From: Rhizohabitans arisaemae
Lineage (GTDB): Bacteria > Actinomycetota > Actinomycetes > Streptosporangiales > Streptosporangiaceae
Direction: 5' to 3'
DNA length: 64,000 bases
Assembly: GCF_025996515.1 (NCBI RefSeq)
Contig: NZ_BLRH01000005.1
Location: 1 to 64,000, forward strand
The notes under the pieces are model-generated. The model worked only from the letters and a program-made list of their open reading frames with translations. It ran no database searches and was not told the origin of the DNA. Every line of letters starts with the position of its first letter. Positions within the stretch are counted from its first letter, which is position 1. Made by a program: the position numbers and the translations under genes. Of this stretch, positions 1 to 8,706 are shown one piece after another.

Positions 1-169
1 GTGGCTGGGTCTTCTGGCGGGGTCCGCGTTTTCGTGGTCTTGGTTTGGCTGGTTGTTGTTCGGGTGTCGTATGTCCGGGGTCGCCTGGCGAGGCAACCCT
101 CTTGTTTTGGTGGTGCTGGTGCAGATTGAGCTGGGCGGAAGTGCCCCTAGGTGCACGGGCTGTTCAGGA
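1..169. other. Window edge, G+T-rich non-coding sequence
   Basis: The first bases before the stop codon of the minus-strand transporter are rich in G and T on the plus strand. I see no gene with plausible actinomycete codon use, no RNA gene and no clear terminator hairpin here. It may be the end of a gene lying outside the window. Confidence 0.4.
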
Positions 170-1588
170 TCACGACGGCGTTCTCCTGGCCGTGCGCGGC
201 AGCAATGGGGTGAGCAGGGCTGCGACCAGGAACGCGGCCGCGTTGTACCAGAGGGTCGTCGGGGCGGCGGTGACGGGGTGTGCGCCGCCGGAGGGGTCGG
301 CCAGGCCGGCGTAGATGAGGCCCACCAGGGCGATTCCGATCGCGGTTCCGAGCTGCAGTACGGCGTTGAGCACGCCGGACCCGGCTCCCGCGCTGTCGGC
401 CGGTATGTCGGCGACGATCACATCGGTGAGGAGGGAGACGCACATGCCCATGCCGAGCCCGGCGGCGAGGAGGGGGAGGGCGATCTCCCACGCGGAGACC
501 GCTGTTCCCCGCGCGGTCATGACGGAGATGAGCACCGTCGTCGAGGCGGCCATGACGAGCAGCCCTGAGCCGATCAGCAGCCGGCCGTGGGTGGAGGCGA
601 AACGCTGGGCGATCCCGGTGGTGAGGGTGATTCCGATCGGCCAGCCGAGGCCGGTGAGCGCGGTGGTGGTGAGCGTCCAGCCCAGGCCTTGCTGAAGCCC
701 GTAGTTGAGGATCAGGAAGAGCGAGGCCGGACCGGTGAACAGGATGAGCATCAGGACGAGCCCGACGGTGAACGTCCGTTCCCTGAACAGCCCGGGTGGG
801 ACCAGCGGGGAGTCCGCCCGCCGCTGACAGCGGGCGAAGAGGACGAGGATCGGCGCCGCCGCGATCGGCATGAGGATCGCCCAGAGCGGCCGGCCCGACT
901 CCTGGCCTTGGATGAGCGGGAACATCAGGGTGAACGAGGCCAGGCCGATGAGTGCGATGCCCGGTATGTCGATGCGGAGTGGCTGTTCGGCGCGGGACTC
1001 GGGCATGTACCGGACGGCGCCCGCGAAGGCGATGAGGCCGATGGGGACGTTGACGTAGAAGATGGCGCGCCAGCCCAGTCCGAGGAGGTCGTTCTGGGTG
1101 AGCAGGGCGCCCAGCAGCGGCCCGCTGACGTTGGCCAGGCTGAGCACCGCCCCGTACAGTCCGAACGCCTTGGCTCTGCTCCCGGGGTCGAACATGATCG
1201 TGATGATCGAGATGGCCTGCGGCACCATGAGGGCGGCCATGGCGCCTTGCGCGAGCCGGGCGCCGATGAGGAGGGCCGGATCGGCGGCGGCGCCGCAGAC
1301 GACCGAGGTGAGGGTGAATCCGGCGAGACCGATCAGGAAGATCCGCTTGCGCCCGTAGACGTCGCCGAGGCGGCCTCCGGGGATGAGGGTCAGCGCGAAG
1401 GTGAGGGAGTAGCCGGCCAGGATCCACTGCGCCGCGGCGAAGGAGGCGGCGAGGTCGGATTGGATGCGGGGAAGCACGATGGCGACGATGGTGCCGTCGA
1501 CCAGGTCCATGAAGACGGCGGCGAGCACCACGCCGAGGGCGAGCCGGCGGTGGGGCGGGGCGTCGTGCGCCACGGCGGAGGTCGTCAA
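170..1588 (-). CDS. MFS drug efflux transporter, DHA2 (EmrB/QacA) family
   Basis: This 472-residue integral membrane protein is predicted to export drugs or other toxic compounds by proton antiport. It has about 14 hydrophobic segments, as expected for the DHA2 family. An acidic motif lies in the first membrane segment (MDLVDGTIVAIVLP, residues 27-40), and the loop 2-3 motif GGRLGDVYGRK is at about 71-81. The ATG start at 1588 directly precedes these. A MarR-type regulator is transcribed divergently 81 bases away, so the transporter is very likely its target. The substrate cannot be told from sequence. Confidence 0.9.
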   Translation of the reverse strand: MTTSAVAHDAPPHRRLALGVVLAAVFMDLVDGTIVAIVLPRIQSDLAASFAAAQWILAGYSLTFALTLIPGGRLGDVYGRKRIFLIGLAGFTLTSVVCGAAADPALLIGARLAQGAMAALMVPQAISIITIMFDPGSRAKAFGLYGAVLSLANVSGPLLGALLTQNDLLGLGWRAIFYVNVPIGLIAFAGAVRYMPESRAEQPLRIDIPGIALIGLASFTLMFPLIQGQESGRPLWAILMPIAAAPILVLFARCQRRADSPLVPPGLFRERTFTVGLVLMLILFTGPASLFLILNYGLQQGLGWTLTTTALTGLGWPIGITLTTGIAQRFASTHGRLLIGSGLLVMAASTTVLISVMTARGTAVSAWEIALPLLAAGLGMGMCVSLLTDVIVADIPADSAGAGSGVLNAVLQLGTAIGIALVGLIYAGLADPSGGAHPVTAAPTTLWYNAAAFLVAALLTPLLPRTARRTPS

Positions 1589-1633
1589 GGAGGTCTCCGT
1601 ATACTATCAACAGCACAGATTTTGAGTTTCACG

Positions 1634-1662
1634 AGATTCGAGTATCTCGATTTTAGAGAGAT
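1634..1662. promoter_or_regulatory. Putative MarR operator in the divergent promoter region
   Basis: The 81-base gap between the efflux gene and the marR-type gene is locally AT-rich. It holds TCGAG-TAT-CTCGA (1638-1650), an inverted repeat with perfect 5-base arms, overlapping a second pair ATCTC/GAGAT (1644-1648 and 1658-1662). MarR dimers typically bind such palindromes between divergent genes. The site is seen in the sequence; its use is inferred. Confidence 0.5.
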
Positions 1663-1669
1663 TATCATC

Positions 1670-2137
1670 ATGTCGACACAACGTGCTCGGGTCGTCTCGG
1701 CCTTGTACGACGAGAAGCGGCTCGCAGCCGGCCGCGCGGTTCAGTTCCATGCGGCGGTGGCCGCCAGAGCCGGGCTCAACGTCACCGATGTGAACTGCAT
1801 CGCGCTTCTGGACAAGGAGGGGCCGATGACGGCGGGGGAGCTCGCGCGGTGGATGGGTCTGTCCCGAGGGGGCGCGGTGACCGCGGTCATCGACCGGTTG
1901 GAGAAGGCCGGGTTCGTCCGGCGCCGCAGGGACGCCGCCGACCGGCGTCAGGTCATCGTCGAGCTGGTCCGCGACGGCGCCTACACCGGGTTCCAGAAGA
2001 CCTTCGACGACTTCGGCGCGGCGTACACCGCCCTGATCGAGGAGTACACCGACGAGGAGCTCGCCGTGCTGCTGGACTTCGCCCGCCGGGCGAACGAGAT
2101 CGTCCACCGGACGGCGCTGGAGATCGGCAGACCCTGA
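1670..2137 (+). CDS. MarR family transcriptional regulator
   Basis: This 155-residue protein has the MarR fold. Its winged helix-turn-helix spans about residues 38-100, with the recognition helix near 65-80 (GLSRGGAVTAVIDRLEKAG) and a basic wing containing the conserved DRR at 91-93. The ATG at 1670 was chosen because the family fold begins right after it; the upstream open frame is only the antisense of the transporter. It probably represses the divergent efflux pump and itself, and is released by a small ligand. Confidence 0.85.
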   Translation: MSTQRARVVSALYDEKRLAAGRAVQFHAAVAARAGLNVTDVNCIALLDKEGPMTAGELARWMGLSRGGAVTAVIDRLEKAGFVRRRRDAADRRQVIVELVRDGAYTGFQKTFDDFGAAYTALIEEYTDEELAVLLDFARRANEIVHRTALEIGRP

Positions 2138-2403
2138 CGACCACGGGGCCGGAACATCCGGCGAGGCCGGGAATTCCCAAGTGGGACGGTTCACCGAGAA
2201 CGCTTGGTAGGCTACAGGAAAAGCGGGCCATCCTGAGTGGGTGGCCTTCGTCGCGTACGAGGGTCATCGCGTACGAGGCGGCGATGCGGGGCATGAAAAG
2301 CCGGGGAGCCCGGCGCCCGAATCCGGTGCCGGGGTGTGGCCTCGGCCGCTGCTCAGCCAGGCGTAGCGCGACCGCGTGGTGAGCTACCTATGAATGGAAC
2401 AAA
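2138..2403. other. Intergenic region with a possible promoter
   Basis: This 266-base gap precedes the repeat-rich TPR gene. A TAGGCT box at 2208-2213 is a good actinobacterial -10 hexamer, but no convincing -35 lies at the usual distance. I see no terminator or RNA element. Confidence 0.3.
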
Positions 2404-4821
2404 GTGAACAGAGACAATCGGCGCGACGGCGACGGTCCGCGCCAGGGTGGCGGTTACCGTCAGGGTGGCTCCGGCTCGGGTGGCCGATCCGGCGGACAGG
2501 GTCGTGGCTATCAGGGTGACCGGGGCGGACAGGGCAGGCCCCACCACGAGGGCGAGCGGGCTCCGTATCGGGATCGCAGGTCCGGAGACGACCAGGGCGA
2601 GAGTCGTTCCGGGGACCGGGAGAGCTGGTCCCGCGGCCCGCGCGGTGATCGGGAGAACGACGAGCGCGGCGGCCACGGTTCGCGGGATCGCGGCGGCTTC
2701 TCCGGCGACCGCGGTGAGCGGCGTTTCCCGCCGCGTGACCGAGGCGACCGTCCCTATGTCTCGCGCGGCCAGTCGGATCGCCCGTCGGGTGATCGCGGTG
2801 GGCGGCCGTTCCCGCCTCGAGACCGTGGGGATCGGCCGTCCGGCGACCGCCGTCCGTATGGCGACCGTCCCCAGGGTGAGCGTCGTTCCTTCGGTGATCG
2901 CGGGGATCGCCCGTCGGGTGACCGTCGTCCGTACGGCGATCGCGGTGACCGTCCGCAGGGTGAGCGTCGTCCGTATGGGGATCGTCCGCAGGGTGAGCGT
3001 CGTTCCTTCGGTGGGGACCGGCCCTCTTATGGGGATCGTCGGCCTTACGGCGACCGCGGGGATCGTCCGCAGGGTGACCGTCGTCCGTATGGCGACCGTC
3101 CCCAGGGTGAGCGTCGTCCGTATGGCGACCGTCCCCAGGGTGAGCGTCGTTCCTTCGGTGATCGCGGGGATCGCCCGTCGGGTGACCGTCGTCCGTACGG
3201 CGACCGCGGTGACCGTCCGCAGGGTGAGCGTCGTCCGTACGGTGACCGTCCGCAGGGTGAGCGTCGTCCGTACGGTGACCGTCCGCAGGGTGAGCGTCGT
3301 CCGTACGGTGACCGTCCGCAGGGTGAACGTCGTTCCTTCGGTGGGGACCGGCCCTCTTATGGGGATCGTCGGCCTTACGGCGACCGCGGGGATCGTCCGC
3401 AGGGTGACCGTCGTCCGTACGGGGATCGGCCGTCCGGCGACCGTCGTCCGTATGGCGACCGTCCCCAGGGTGACCGTCCCCAGGGTGAGCGTCGTTCCTT
3501 CGGTGATCGCGGTGACCGGCCTTCGGGTGAGCGTCGGCCTTACGGCGACCGCGGGGATCGCCCGCAGGGTGAACGCCGCTCGTTCGGCGACCGCGGTGAC
3601 CGTCCGCAGGGTGAGCGTCGTCCGTACGGCGATCGGCCGCCGCACGGCGAGCGTCGCCCGTACGGGGACCGTCCTTCGGGGGACCGCAGGCCGTACGGCG
3701 ACCGCGGCGACCGCCCGTACCCGCCCCGCGACCGTGGTGACCGCCCCTCGTACGGCGACCGCGGCGACCGCCCGTCCTACGGCGAGCGCCGTCCGTACGG
3801 GGACCGTCCTTCCGGGGACCGCAGGCCGTACGGCGACCGTCGCGACGAGGGTCGCGCTCCGGGCGTGCGCGAGGGGCTTCCGGAGCTGCCGCCCGATGTC
3901 ACGGCGGACGAGCTGGACAAGGAGGTTCGCGACGAGCTCCGCGCGCTTCCGCCGGACCTCGCCGATCTGATCTGCTGCCATCTGGTGGCCGCGACGCGTG
4001 CGCTGCCGGAGGACCCCGAGGCCGCGTACGAGCACGCCAAGGTGGCCCGCCGGTTCGCGGCGCGGATCGGTGTCGTGCGGGAGGCGGTCGGGATGGCCGC
4101 GTACCACGCCGGGCACTACGCCGAGGCGCTGAGCGATCTGCGCGCGGCGAAGCGCCTGACGGGTTCGGAGTCCTTCCTCCCGGTGATGGCGGACTGTGAG
4201 CGTGGTCTGGGACGTCCGGAGCGCGCGCTTGATCTGGCGAAGGCCAAGGAGGCCGAGCGGCTCGACCGCGCCGGGGTGATCGAACTGGCTATCGTGGAGT
4301 CGGGCGCCCGGCGTGACCTGGGTCAGCACGACGCGGCGGTCCTCACCTTGCAGCGGATCCCCGAGCTCCGCGACCAGCGGCCCCACCCGTGGTCGGCGCG
4401 GCTGTTCTACGCCTACGCGGACGCGCTGCTCGGCGCCGGTCACTCGGACGCCGCGGCGGATTGGTTCGCCCGGGCGAGCGCCGCGGACGAGGACGGCGAG
4501 ACCGACGCGGAGGAGCGGTACGCCGAGCTCTCCGGTACCCCGCTGGGGGACGGCGAGGACTTCGGCGACCTTGAGGACATCGAGGAACTCGACGACGAGT
4601 CGGACGTGTCCGAAGCGGACGATGAGGTCGATGAGTCAGACGAAGACGACGAGGTCGATGAGGTCGATGAGTCAGACGAAGACGACGAAGACGAAGAGAC
4701 CGACGAGGTCGACGAGACCGACGAAGGCGACGAGTCGTCTCCGGAGGCCGGTACGGGCGAAGCCGCCGAGCCGGGTCCGGCGGCCGCCGAGGCCGTGCCG
4801 GCCGAGGGGGAGAAGGACTGA
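2404..4821 (+). CDS. TPR protein with a long Arg/Gly/Asp-rich tandem-repeat N-terminus and acidic tail
   Basis: The 805-residue protein has three parts. Residues about 1-484 are low-complexity and basic, dominated by variants of RRPYGDRPQGE and GDRGDRPSG. Residues about 490-710 form an alpha-helical TPR-like domain (for example YHAGHYAEALSDLRAAKRL). Residues about 714-779 are almost all Asp/Glu with some Ser/Thr. The TPR part resembles, from memory, the conserved protein encoded upstream of the HAD-tlyA-nadK-recN cluster in other actinobacteria (Rv1691 type), which there lacks so long an extension. No signal peptide or membrane segment is seen, so it should be cytoplasmic. The GTG start at 2404 has no strong ribosome site. 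An RNA-binding or condensate-forming role is only a guess from composition. Confidence 0.8.
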   Translation: MNRDNRRDGDGPRQGGGYRQGGSGSGGRSGGQGRGYQGDRGGQGRPHHEGERAPYRDRRSGDDQGESRSGDRESWSRGPRGDRENDERGGHGSRDRGGFSGDRGERRFPPRDRGDRPYVSRGQSDRPSGDRGGRPFPPRDRGDRPSGDRRPYGDRPQGERRSFGDRGDRPSGDRRPYGDRGDRPQGERRPYGDRPQGERRSFGGDRPSYGDRRPYGDRGDRPQGDRRPYGDRPQGERRPYGDRPQGERRSFGDRGDRPSGDRRPYGDRGDRPQGERRPYGDRPQGERRPYGDRPQGERRPYGDRPQGERRSFGGDRPSYGDRRPYGDRGDRPQGDRRPYGDRPSGDRRPYGDRPQGDRPQGERRSFGDRGDRPSGERRPYGDRGDRPQGERRSFGDRGDRPQGERRPYGDRPPHGERRPYGDRPSGDRRPYGDRGDRPYPPRDRGDRPSYGDRGDRPSYGERRPYGDRPSGDRRPYGDRRDEGRAPGVREGLPELPPDVTADELDKEVRDELRALPPDLADLICCHLVAATRALPEDPEAAYEHAKVARRFAARIGVVREAVGMAAYHAGHYAEALSDLRAAKRLTGSESFLPVMADCERGLGRPERALDLAKAKEAERLDRAGVIELAIVESGARRDLGQHDAAVLTLQRIPELRDQRPHPWSARLFYAYADALLGAGHSDAAADWFARASAADEDGETDAEERYAELSGTPLGDGEDFGDLEDIEELDDESDVSEADDEVDESDEDDEVDEVDESDEDDEDEETDEVDETDEGDESSPEAGTGEAAEPGPAAAEAVPAEGEKD
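2866..3855 (+). repeat. In-frame tandem repeats, basic unit about 33 bp
   Basis: Near-identical 33-base units encoding RRPYGDRPQGE are nested in larger blocks. The RSFGDRG-coding segment starts at 2881 and recurs at 3145, 264 bases (8 x 33) later. The RSFGGDRPSYG-coding segment at 2998 recurs at 3328, 330 bases (10 x 33) later. The second block therefore carries two extra units. All differences keep the reading frame. Confidence 0.85.
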
Positions 4822-5748
4822 TCAGGAGGGGACGCGGTCGAGCCAGTGGAGGATGCCCGCGACGTTGGACTCCGCTCCGCTGAGCAGCTCGAACCTCTCC
4901 CTGTTCTCCTCGTCGCCGTCGAGGGCCCGGTAGCGGGTCCGGGTCCGTTCGCGCACCATGGCGACCGCGTGATCGAGGTCCAGGCCGTCGGCCTGGGCCT
5001 CGCGCGTCAGATCCACCCAGACGCGGAGCTCTTCCGCCGAGCGGTCGAGGGTGTCGCGGACGGCGTCGACGGGCCCGTAGTGGCTGAAGAGCAGCCGCTG
5101 CGGGGCGAGCGCCTGGAAGAGGGACAGTGAGTTGAGCGCCGTCTCCAGGTCGAAGTCCGGGGGCGGTGTGGCGGGGCGCAGGTCCCCGGTCTCGGGAAGG
5201 TACACACCGGCCGCGTCGCCGACGTAGAGGTCTCCGCTGACGGTGTCGACCAGTCCGACGTGGTGTTTGGCGTGTCCGGGGGAATGGTGGCTCTCCAGGC
5301 GGCGTCCGCCGCCGAGGTCGATCGCGCCGGTGTCGCCGAGGGCGCGGATGCGGTGGGCGTCGGTGGGCGAGAGGGTGCCGAACAGGGTGTCGAGGCGGTC
5401 GCCGTACACCATCCGGGCGCTCGCCATCAGCCGGGCGGGGTCGGCGAGGTGCCGGGCGCCCTTCTCGTGCACGACGATCTGGGCCTTCGGGTAGAAGCCG
5501 GCGATGTCGCCGACGCCGCCGGCGTGGTCGAGGTGGATGTGGGTGACGACGACGGTGGCGAGGTCGGCGGGTCCGACCCCGAGGTGGGTGAGGGCGTCGC
5601 GGACGATCGGCGCCGAGGTGGACGTCCCGGTTTCGACGAGGCACGGGTGGTCCCCGAGGATCAGGTAACCGGCGGTGATTCCCCGGTACCCGGCCATCCG
5701 GGTGTCGATCTCGTAGATGTCGTTGCCCAGCGCTCGCACGTTCTCCAC
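4822..5748 (-). CDS. MBL-fold metallo-hydrolase
   Basis: This 308-residue metallo-beta-lactamase-fold enzyme carries the zinc-binding motif THIHLDH (His70, His72, Asp74, His75). Further conserved residues are a downstream GHAKHH histidine segment, an Asp (GDAAGV) and a C-terminal SHYG histidine. It probably hydrolyses a thioester, ester or phosphodiester; the substrate is unknown. The open frame extends to an ATG at 5784, but GTG at 5748 has a GGGAGG ribosome site 7 bases upstream and gives the usual family N-terminus. Its stop abuts the stop of the convergent TPR gene with no gap. Confidence 0.85.
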   Translation of the reverse strand: MENVRALGNDIYEIDTRMAGYRGITAGYLILGDHPCLVETGTSTSAPIVRDALTHLGVGPADLATVVVTHIHLDHAGGVGDIAGFYPKAQIVVHEKGARHLADPARLMASARMVYGDRLDTLFGTLSPTDAHRIRALGDTGAIDLGGGRRLESHHSPGHAKHHVGLVDTVSGDLYVGDAAGVYLPETGDLRPATPPPDFDLETALNSLSLFQALAPQRLLFSHYGPVDAVRDTLDRSAEELRVWVDLTREAQADGLDLDHAVAMVRERTRTRYRALDGDEENRERFELLSGAESNVAGILHWLDRVPS

Positions 5749-5809
5749 TGGCGATCCTCCCGCTCCCGGTGACCTCCCTTCCATCGTAGAAGGGTCCCGG
5801 AGCCGGGGA

Positions 5810-7189
5810 TCAGCCGGCGGAGAAGGTTCGCATGACGAAGCCGGTCCGGGGTTTGGGGCTGAACGAGGTGGATTTGCGGATCACCCGTTCGCCTCGCGCG
5901 GCGACGTCGAGGACGTCCCGGATGAGCAGGGGCCGGAGGACGACGGCGACGCCGGCGGTCCGTTCGGCGAGCCGTACGGCCGCCTCGGGGTCGTGATGCA
6001 CCATGAGCACGGAGCCTTCGTCCTCTTCGATCCCCCAGAGCCGGGGGATGAGCAGCTCGTGCAGGATCGAGGTGCCGAGGGCCCGCCAGCGCGACGACCG
6101 CTCCCGCGGCATCGCCTCGGCGAGCACCAGGGGGTCCGGCTCGTCCAGGAGCAGCACGCGCCCGTCTCCGGCGAGCAGGAAGGAGGGGTCGCCCATCGCC
6201 TCCAGCGCCTGCGGCAGGCCGGGGAATTCGCGGATCCGGAAGACCCCCTGCGCTTTGGCGGCGGCTTCCTCGACGGTCAGGCCGGGGACGACCCGGTGGA
6301 TGGCCTGCAGCCCGGGCGGGTGCACGGTCGAGTCGACCAGGAGCGCGAGGCCGTAGTCCCAGGGCCCCGTACCCTCGCCGGCCTCGTGCCGTTCGCGCTG
6401 GAGTGCCCGGTACGTGGCGTAGCGGTGGTGTCCGTCGGCGATGAGGGCCCGGCGGCCGCCGAGGTCGCGGTCGATGCGGGCGAGCAGTTCCGGGTCGGCG
6501 ATCGACCAGAGCCGGTGCCTGATCCCGTCGTCGGTGACGGTTTCGGTCAGCGGCTCGCCGGCGGTGCCGAGGACGGCCTCGGTCAGCGGCTCGTCGGGGG
6601 AGTCGCCGGCCGGGGGTTCGGCTCCGCCGGGGATGCCGAAGGGGGCGAGGGAGTCGCCGGTGTCCGGCTCCGGGCCGCCGGCGGGGGTTCCGGCGACCGC
6701 TTCGACGATCCGGGAGGTCTCCCCGCCGCCCTCGTAGAGGAGGAAGATCGGTTCGAGGTTCGCCTCGGTGGTGCGCATGAGGGCGAGCCGGTCGGCGACG
6801 GGACCGGGGAAGACGTTCTCGTGGGGGAGGATGACGCCTTGCGCGGGGTCGGCCAGGCCGACGGCGCCGATGAGCCCGCGCTGGGGCGGCCCGGACGGGC
6901 CCTGCTGCTCGTAGAGGTACAGGGCGGGGCGTTCGTCGACGGTGAGGATCCCCGCGGCGAGCCATTCGTCGAGGGTGGTCCTGGCCTCGGCGTAATGGGT
7001 GCCCGGAAGGATGAGCCGGACGACGTTGTTGGGATGAGCGTCGAGGAGGTTCCGCACCGTTTCGGTGTCGATCAGGTCATACGGCGGTGAGGTGATCGCG
7101 GCGATGTCGGGCACGGTAAACCGGACACCGCGGATGGGACGCAGGTGAAGTCCTTCTGGGACCGGTACCTCAGAGTTCATATCGGTCAT
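5810..7189 (-). CDS. DUF1015 family protein
   Basis: The 459-residue product matches the DUF1015 family, a widespread soluble protein of unknown function. Its N-terminus LRPIRGVRFTVPDIAAITSP and the later segment ADGHHRYATYRALQRER (histidines after an Asp) are typical. A Gly/Pro/Glu-rich stretch in the middle looks like a lineage-specific insertion. ATG at 7189 was preferred over the upstream start at 7273 because it begins just before the conserved part and follows a TATAAC box; ATG at 7180 is an alternative. No enzymatic role can be assigned. Confidence 0.8.
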   Translation of the reverse strand: MTDMNSEVPVPEGLHLRPIRGVRFTVPDIAAITSPPYDLIDTETVRNLLDAHPNNVVRLILPGTHYAEARTTLDEWLAAGILTVDERPALYLYEQQGPSGPPQRGLIGAVGLADPAQGVILPHENVFPGPVADRLALMRTTEANLEPIFLLYEGGGETSRIVEAVAGTPAGGPEPDTGDSLAPFGIPGGAEPPAGDSPDEPLTEAVLGTAGEPLTETVTDDGIRHRLWSIADPELLARIDRDLGGRRALIADGHHRYATYRALQRERHEAGEGTGPWDYGLALLVDSTVHPPGLQAIHRVVPGLTVEEAAAKAQGVFRIREFPGLPQALEAMGDPSFLLAGDGRVLLLDEPDPLVLAEAMPRERSSRWRALGTSILHELLIPRLWGIEEDEGSVLMVHHDPEAAVRLAERTAGVAVVLRPLLIRDVLDVAARGERVIRKSTSFSPKPRTGFVMRTFSAG

Positions 7190-7202
7190 GGTGGGAATCA
7201 AG

Positions 7203-7208
7203 GTTATA
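7203..7208 (-). promoter_or_regulatory. Probable -10 box (TATAAC) of the DUF1015 gene
   Basis: TATAAC on the minus strand would place the transcription start only a few bases before the ATG at 7189, which has no Shine-Dalgarno sequence. This suggests a leaderless or nearly leaderless mRNA, common in actinobacteria. No clear -35 was found. Confidence 0.45.
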
Positions 7209-7264
7209 TCGGCCCGGTCCCCGAACTCCCGCTCGCCGTCTGTCGATGAAAGAGGCCACACACT

Positions 7265-7696
7265 ATGACCCAAGGACGGAACGGTTCGTCTGATTCCCCA
7301 GATCTTGAGGGTGGAGCCCCCGAGGGGGGGATCTACGAGTGGTACCGGCGTGGCTGCAAGTTTCTCCGCGAGGGAAGCCCCGCGGCCGCCGCGTCGCTCC
7401 TCGCCCGTGCCGCCGAGGCGGAGCCCGGGTCCCGGAGCATCCGGGAGGCCCTCGCGCGGGCGCAGTTCGACTCACGGCGGTACGCGGAGGCGGCCGACAA
7501 CTTCCGGGTGATCGTCGAGGCCAATCCGGCCGAGGACTACGCCCATTTCGGACTGGGCATGTCGCTGTGGCGCACCGGTGACATCGAGGGCGCCCAGGAG
7601 TCGCTGGCGCTGGCGGTGGCGATGCGACCCGACGTCCGGCACTACGTGAACGCACTGCGCAGCGTCCGGGCCACCCTGCGGGCGAGGCAGCGGTGA
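7265..7696 (+). CDS. Small TPR-domain protein
   Basis: The 143-residue soluble protein contains three to four tetratricopeptide-like helix pairs (for example ARAQFDSRRYAEAADNFRVI and GMSLWRTGDIEGAQESLALA). It is likely a protein-protein interaction module. An AGAGG ribosome site lies 9 bases before the ATG at 7265. Its stop overlaps the GTG of the next gene by 4 bases, so it is co-translated with the HAD phosphatase. No specific partner can be named. Confidence 0.85.
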   Translation: MTQGRNGSSDSPDLEGGAPEGGIYEWYRRGCKFLREGSPAAAASLLARAAEAEPGSRSIREALARAQFDSRRYAEAADNFRVIVEANPAEDYAHFGLGMSLWRTGDIEGAQESLALAVAMRPDVRHYVNALRSVRATLRARQR

Positions 7697-8706
7697 CGGG
7701 TGCGACCCCCTCGGTGCTCGCCGACGACTACGACGTGCTCCTCCTCGACCTCGACGGGGTGGTCTACCTGGGGCCCGCGGCCGTACCCGGCGCGGTCGAG
7801 GCGCTCGCCGAGGCCCGTCGGCGCGGGACACGCCTGGCCTATGTGACCAACAACGCCTCCCGGACCCCGAACGCGATCGCCGAGCACCTCACCTCGCTCG
7901 GCGTGCCGGCGACGGCCGCGGACGTGGTGACCTCGGCCCAGGCCGCGGCGCGGCTGGTGGCCGAGCGGGTCCCCGCCGGGTCGCCGGTGCTGGTCCTCGG
8001 CGGCATGGGACTGCGGCTGGCGGTACGGGCCCTCGGCCTGCGGCCGGTCTCCACCGCGGGGGAGTCCCCGGTCGCGGTGGTGCAGGGGATGACCCCCGGG
8101 ATGTCGTACGGGCTCCTCGCCGAGGGCGCGCTGGCGATCCGCCGGGGCGCGCTCTTCGTGGCGGCGAACGTGGACGCCACGATGCCGACGGGGCGGGGCG
8201 AACTGCCGGGCAACGGGGCGCTGGTGCAGGCGATGCGGACGGCGACGGGGGCCGACCCGCTCATCGCCGGCAAACCGCGGCTTCCGCTGCACCGGGAGAC
8301 GATTCTCCGCACCGGGGCGCGGCGTCCCCTGGTGATCGGGGATCGGCTCGACACCGACGTGGAGGGGGCGAACAACGCGGCGGTGGACAGTCTCCTGGTC
8401 CTGACCGGGGTGGCGAGACCGATCGACGCGCTGTGCGCGCCGCCGCGATGGCGCCCGACCTTCATCGGGGCGGATCTGGCGGCACTGCTGACCCCGCAGC
8501 CGGCGGTGACGTCGGCGGACGGGGTGTGGCGGGGCGGCGGCTGGGAGGCGCGCTGGAGCGACGGCGCGCTGGCGCTCACCGGGCTGGGCGACCCGATCGC
8601 CGGGCTCCGTACGGCGTGCGCGGCCACCTACGCGGCGGTCGGCGACGGGCGGGCCGACGAGGGGGCGGTCAAGTCCGCGCTGGCCACGCTGAACCTCCCG
8701 GTCTAG
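7693..8706 (+). CDS. HAD-IIA family phosphatase (NagD/PGPase-like)
   Basis: The 337-residue protein has the HAD nucleophile motif DLDG (Asp19 and Asp21), the threonine/asparagine motif VTNNAS, and a late GDRLDTDVEGA motif for magnesium. The cap arrangement is that of subclass IIA, like NagD and phosphoglycolate or 4-nitrophenyl phosphatases. It dephosphorylates a small metabolite that cannot be named from sequence. The extra C-terminal region (about residues 270-337) is usual in actinobacterial members. The GTG start overlaps the preceding stop, and the gene ends overlapping the convergent SCP2 gene. Confidence 0.88.
   Translation: MTGATPSVLADDYDVLLLDLDGVVYLGPAAVPGAVEALAEARRRGTRLAYVTNNASRTPNAIAEHLTSLGVPATAADVVTSAQAAARLVAERVPAGSPVLVLGGMGLRLAVRALGLRPVSTAGESPVAVVQGMTPGMSYGLLAEGALAIRRGALFVAANVDATMPTGRGELPGNGALVQAMRTATGADPLIAGKPRLPLHRETILRTGARRPLVIGDRLDTDVEGANNAAVDSLLVLTGVARPIDALCAPPRWRPTFIGADLAALLTPQPAVTSADGVWRGGGWEARWSDGALALTGLGDPIAGLRTACAATYAAVGDGRADEGAVKSALATLNLPV

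Noticed and set aside
2866-3855. Regular short repeats resembling a CRISPR array
   Set aside because: The repeats are contiguous without unique spacers, are in frame in a protein gene, and no cas genes are present.
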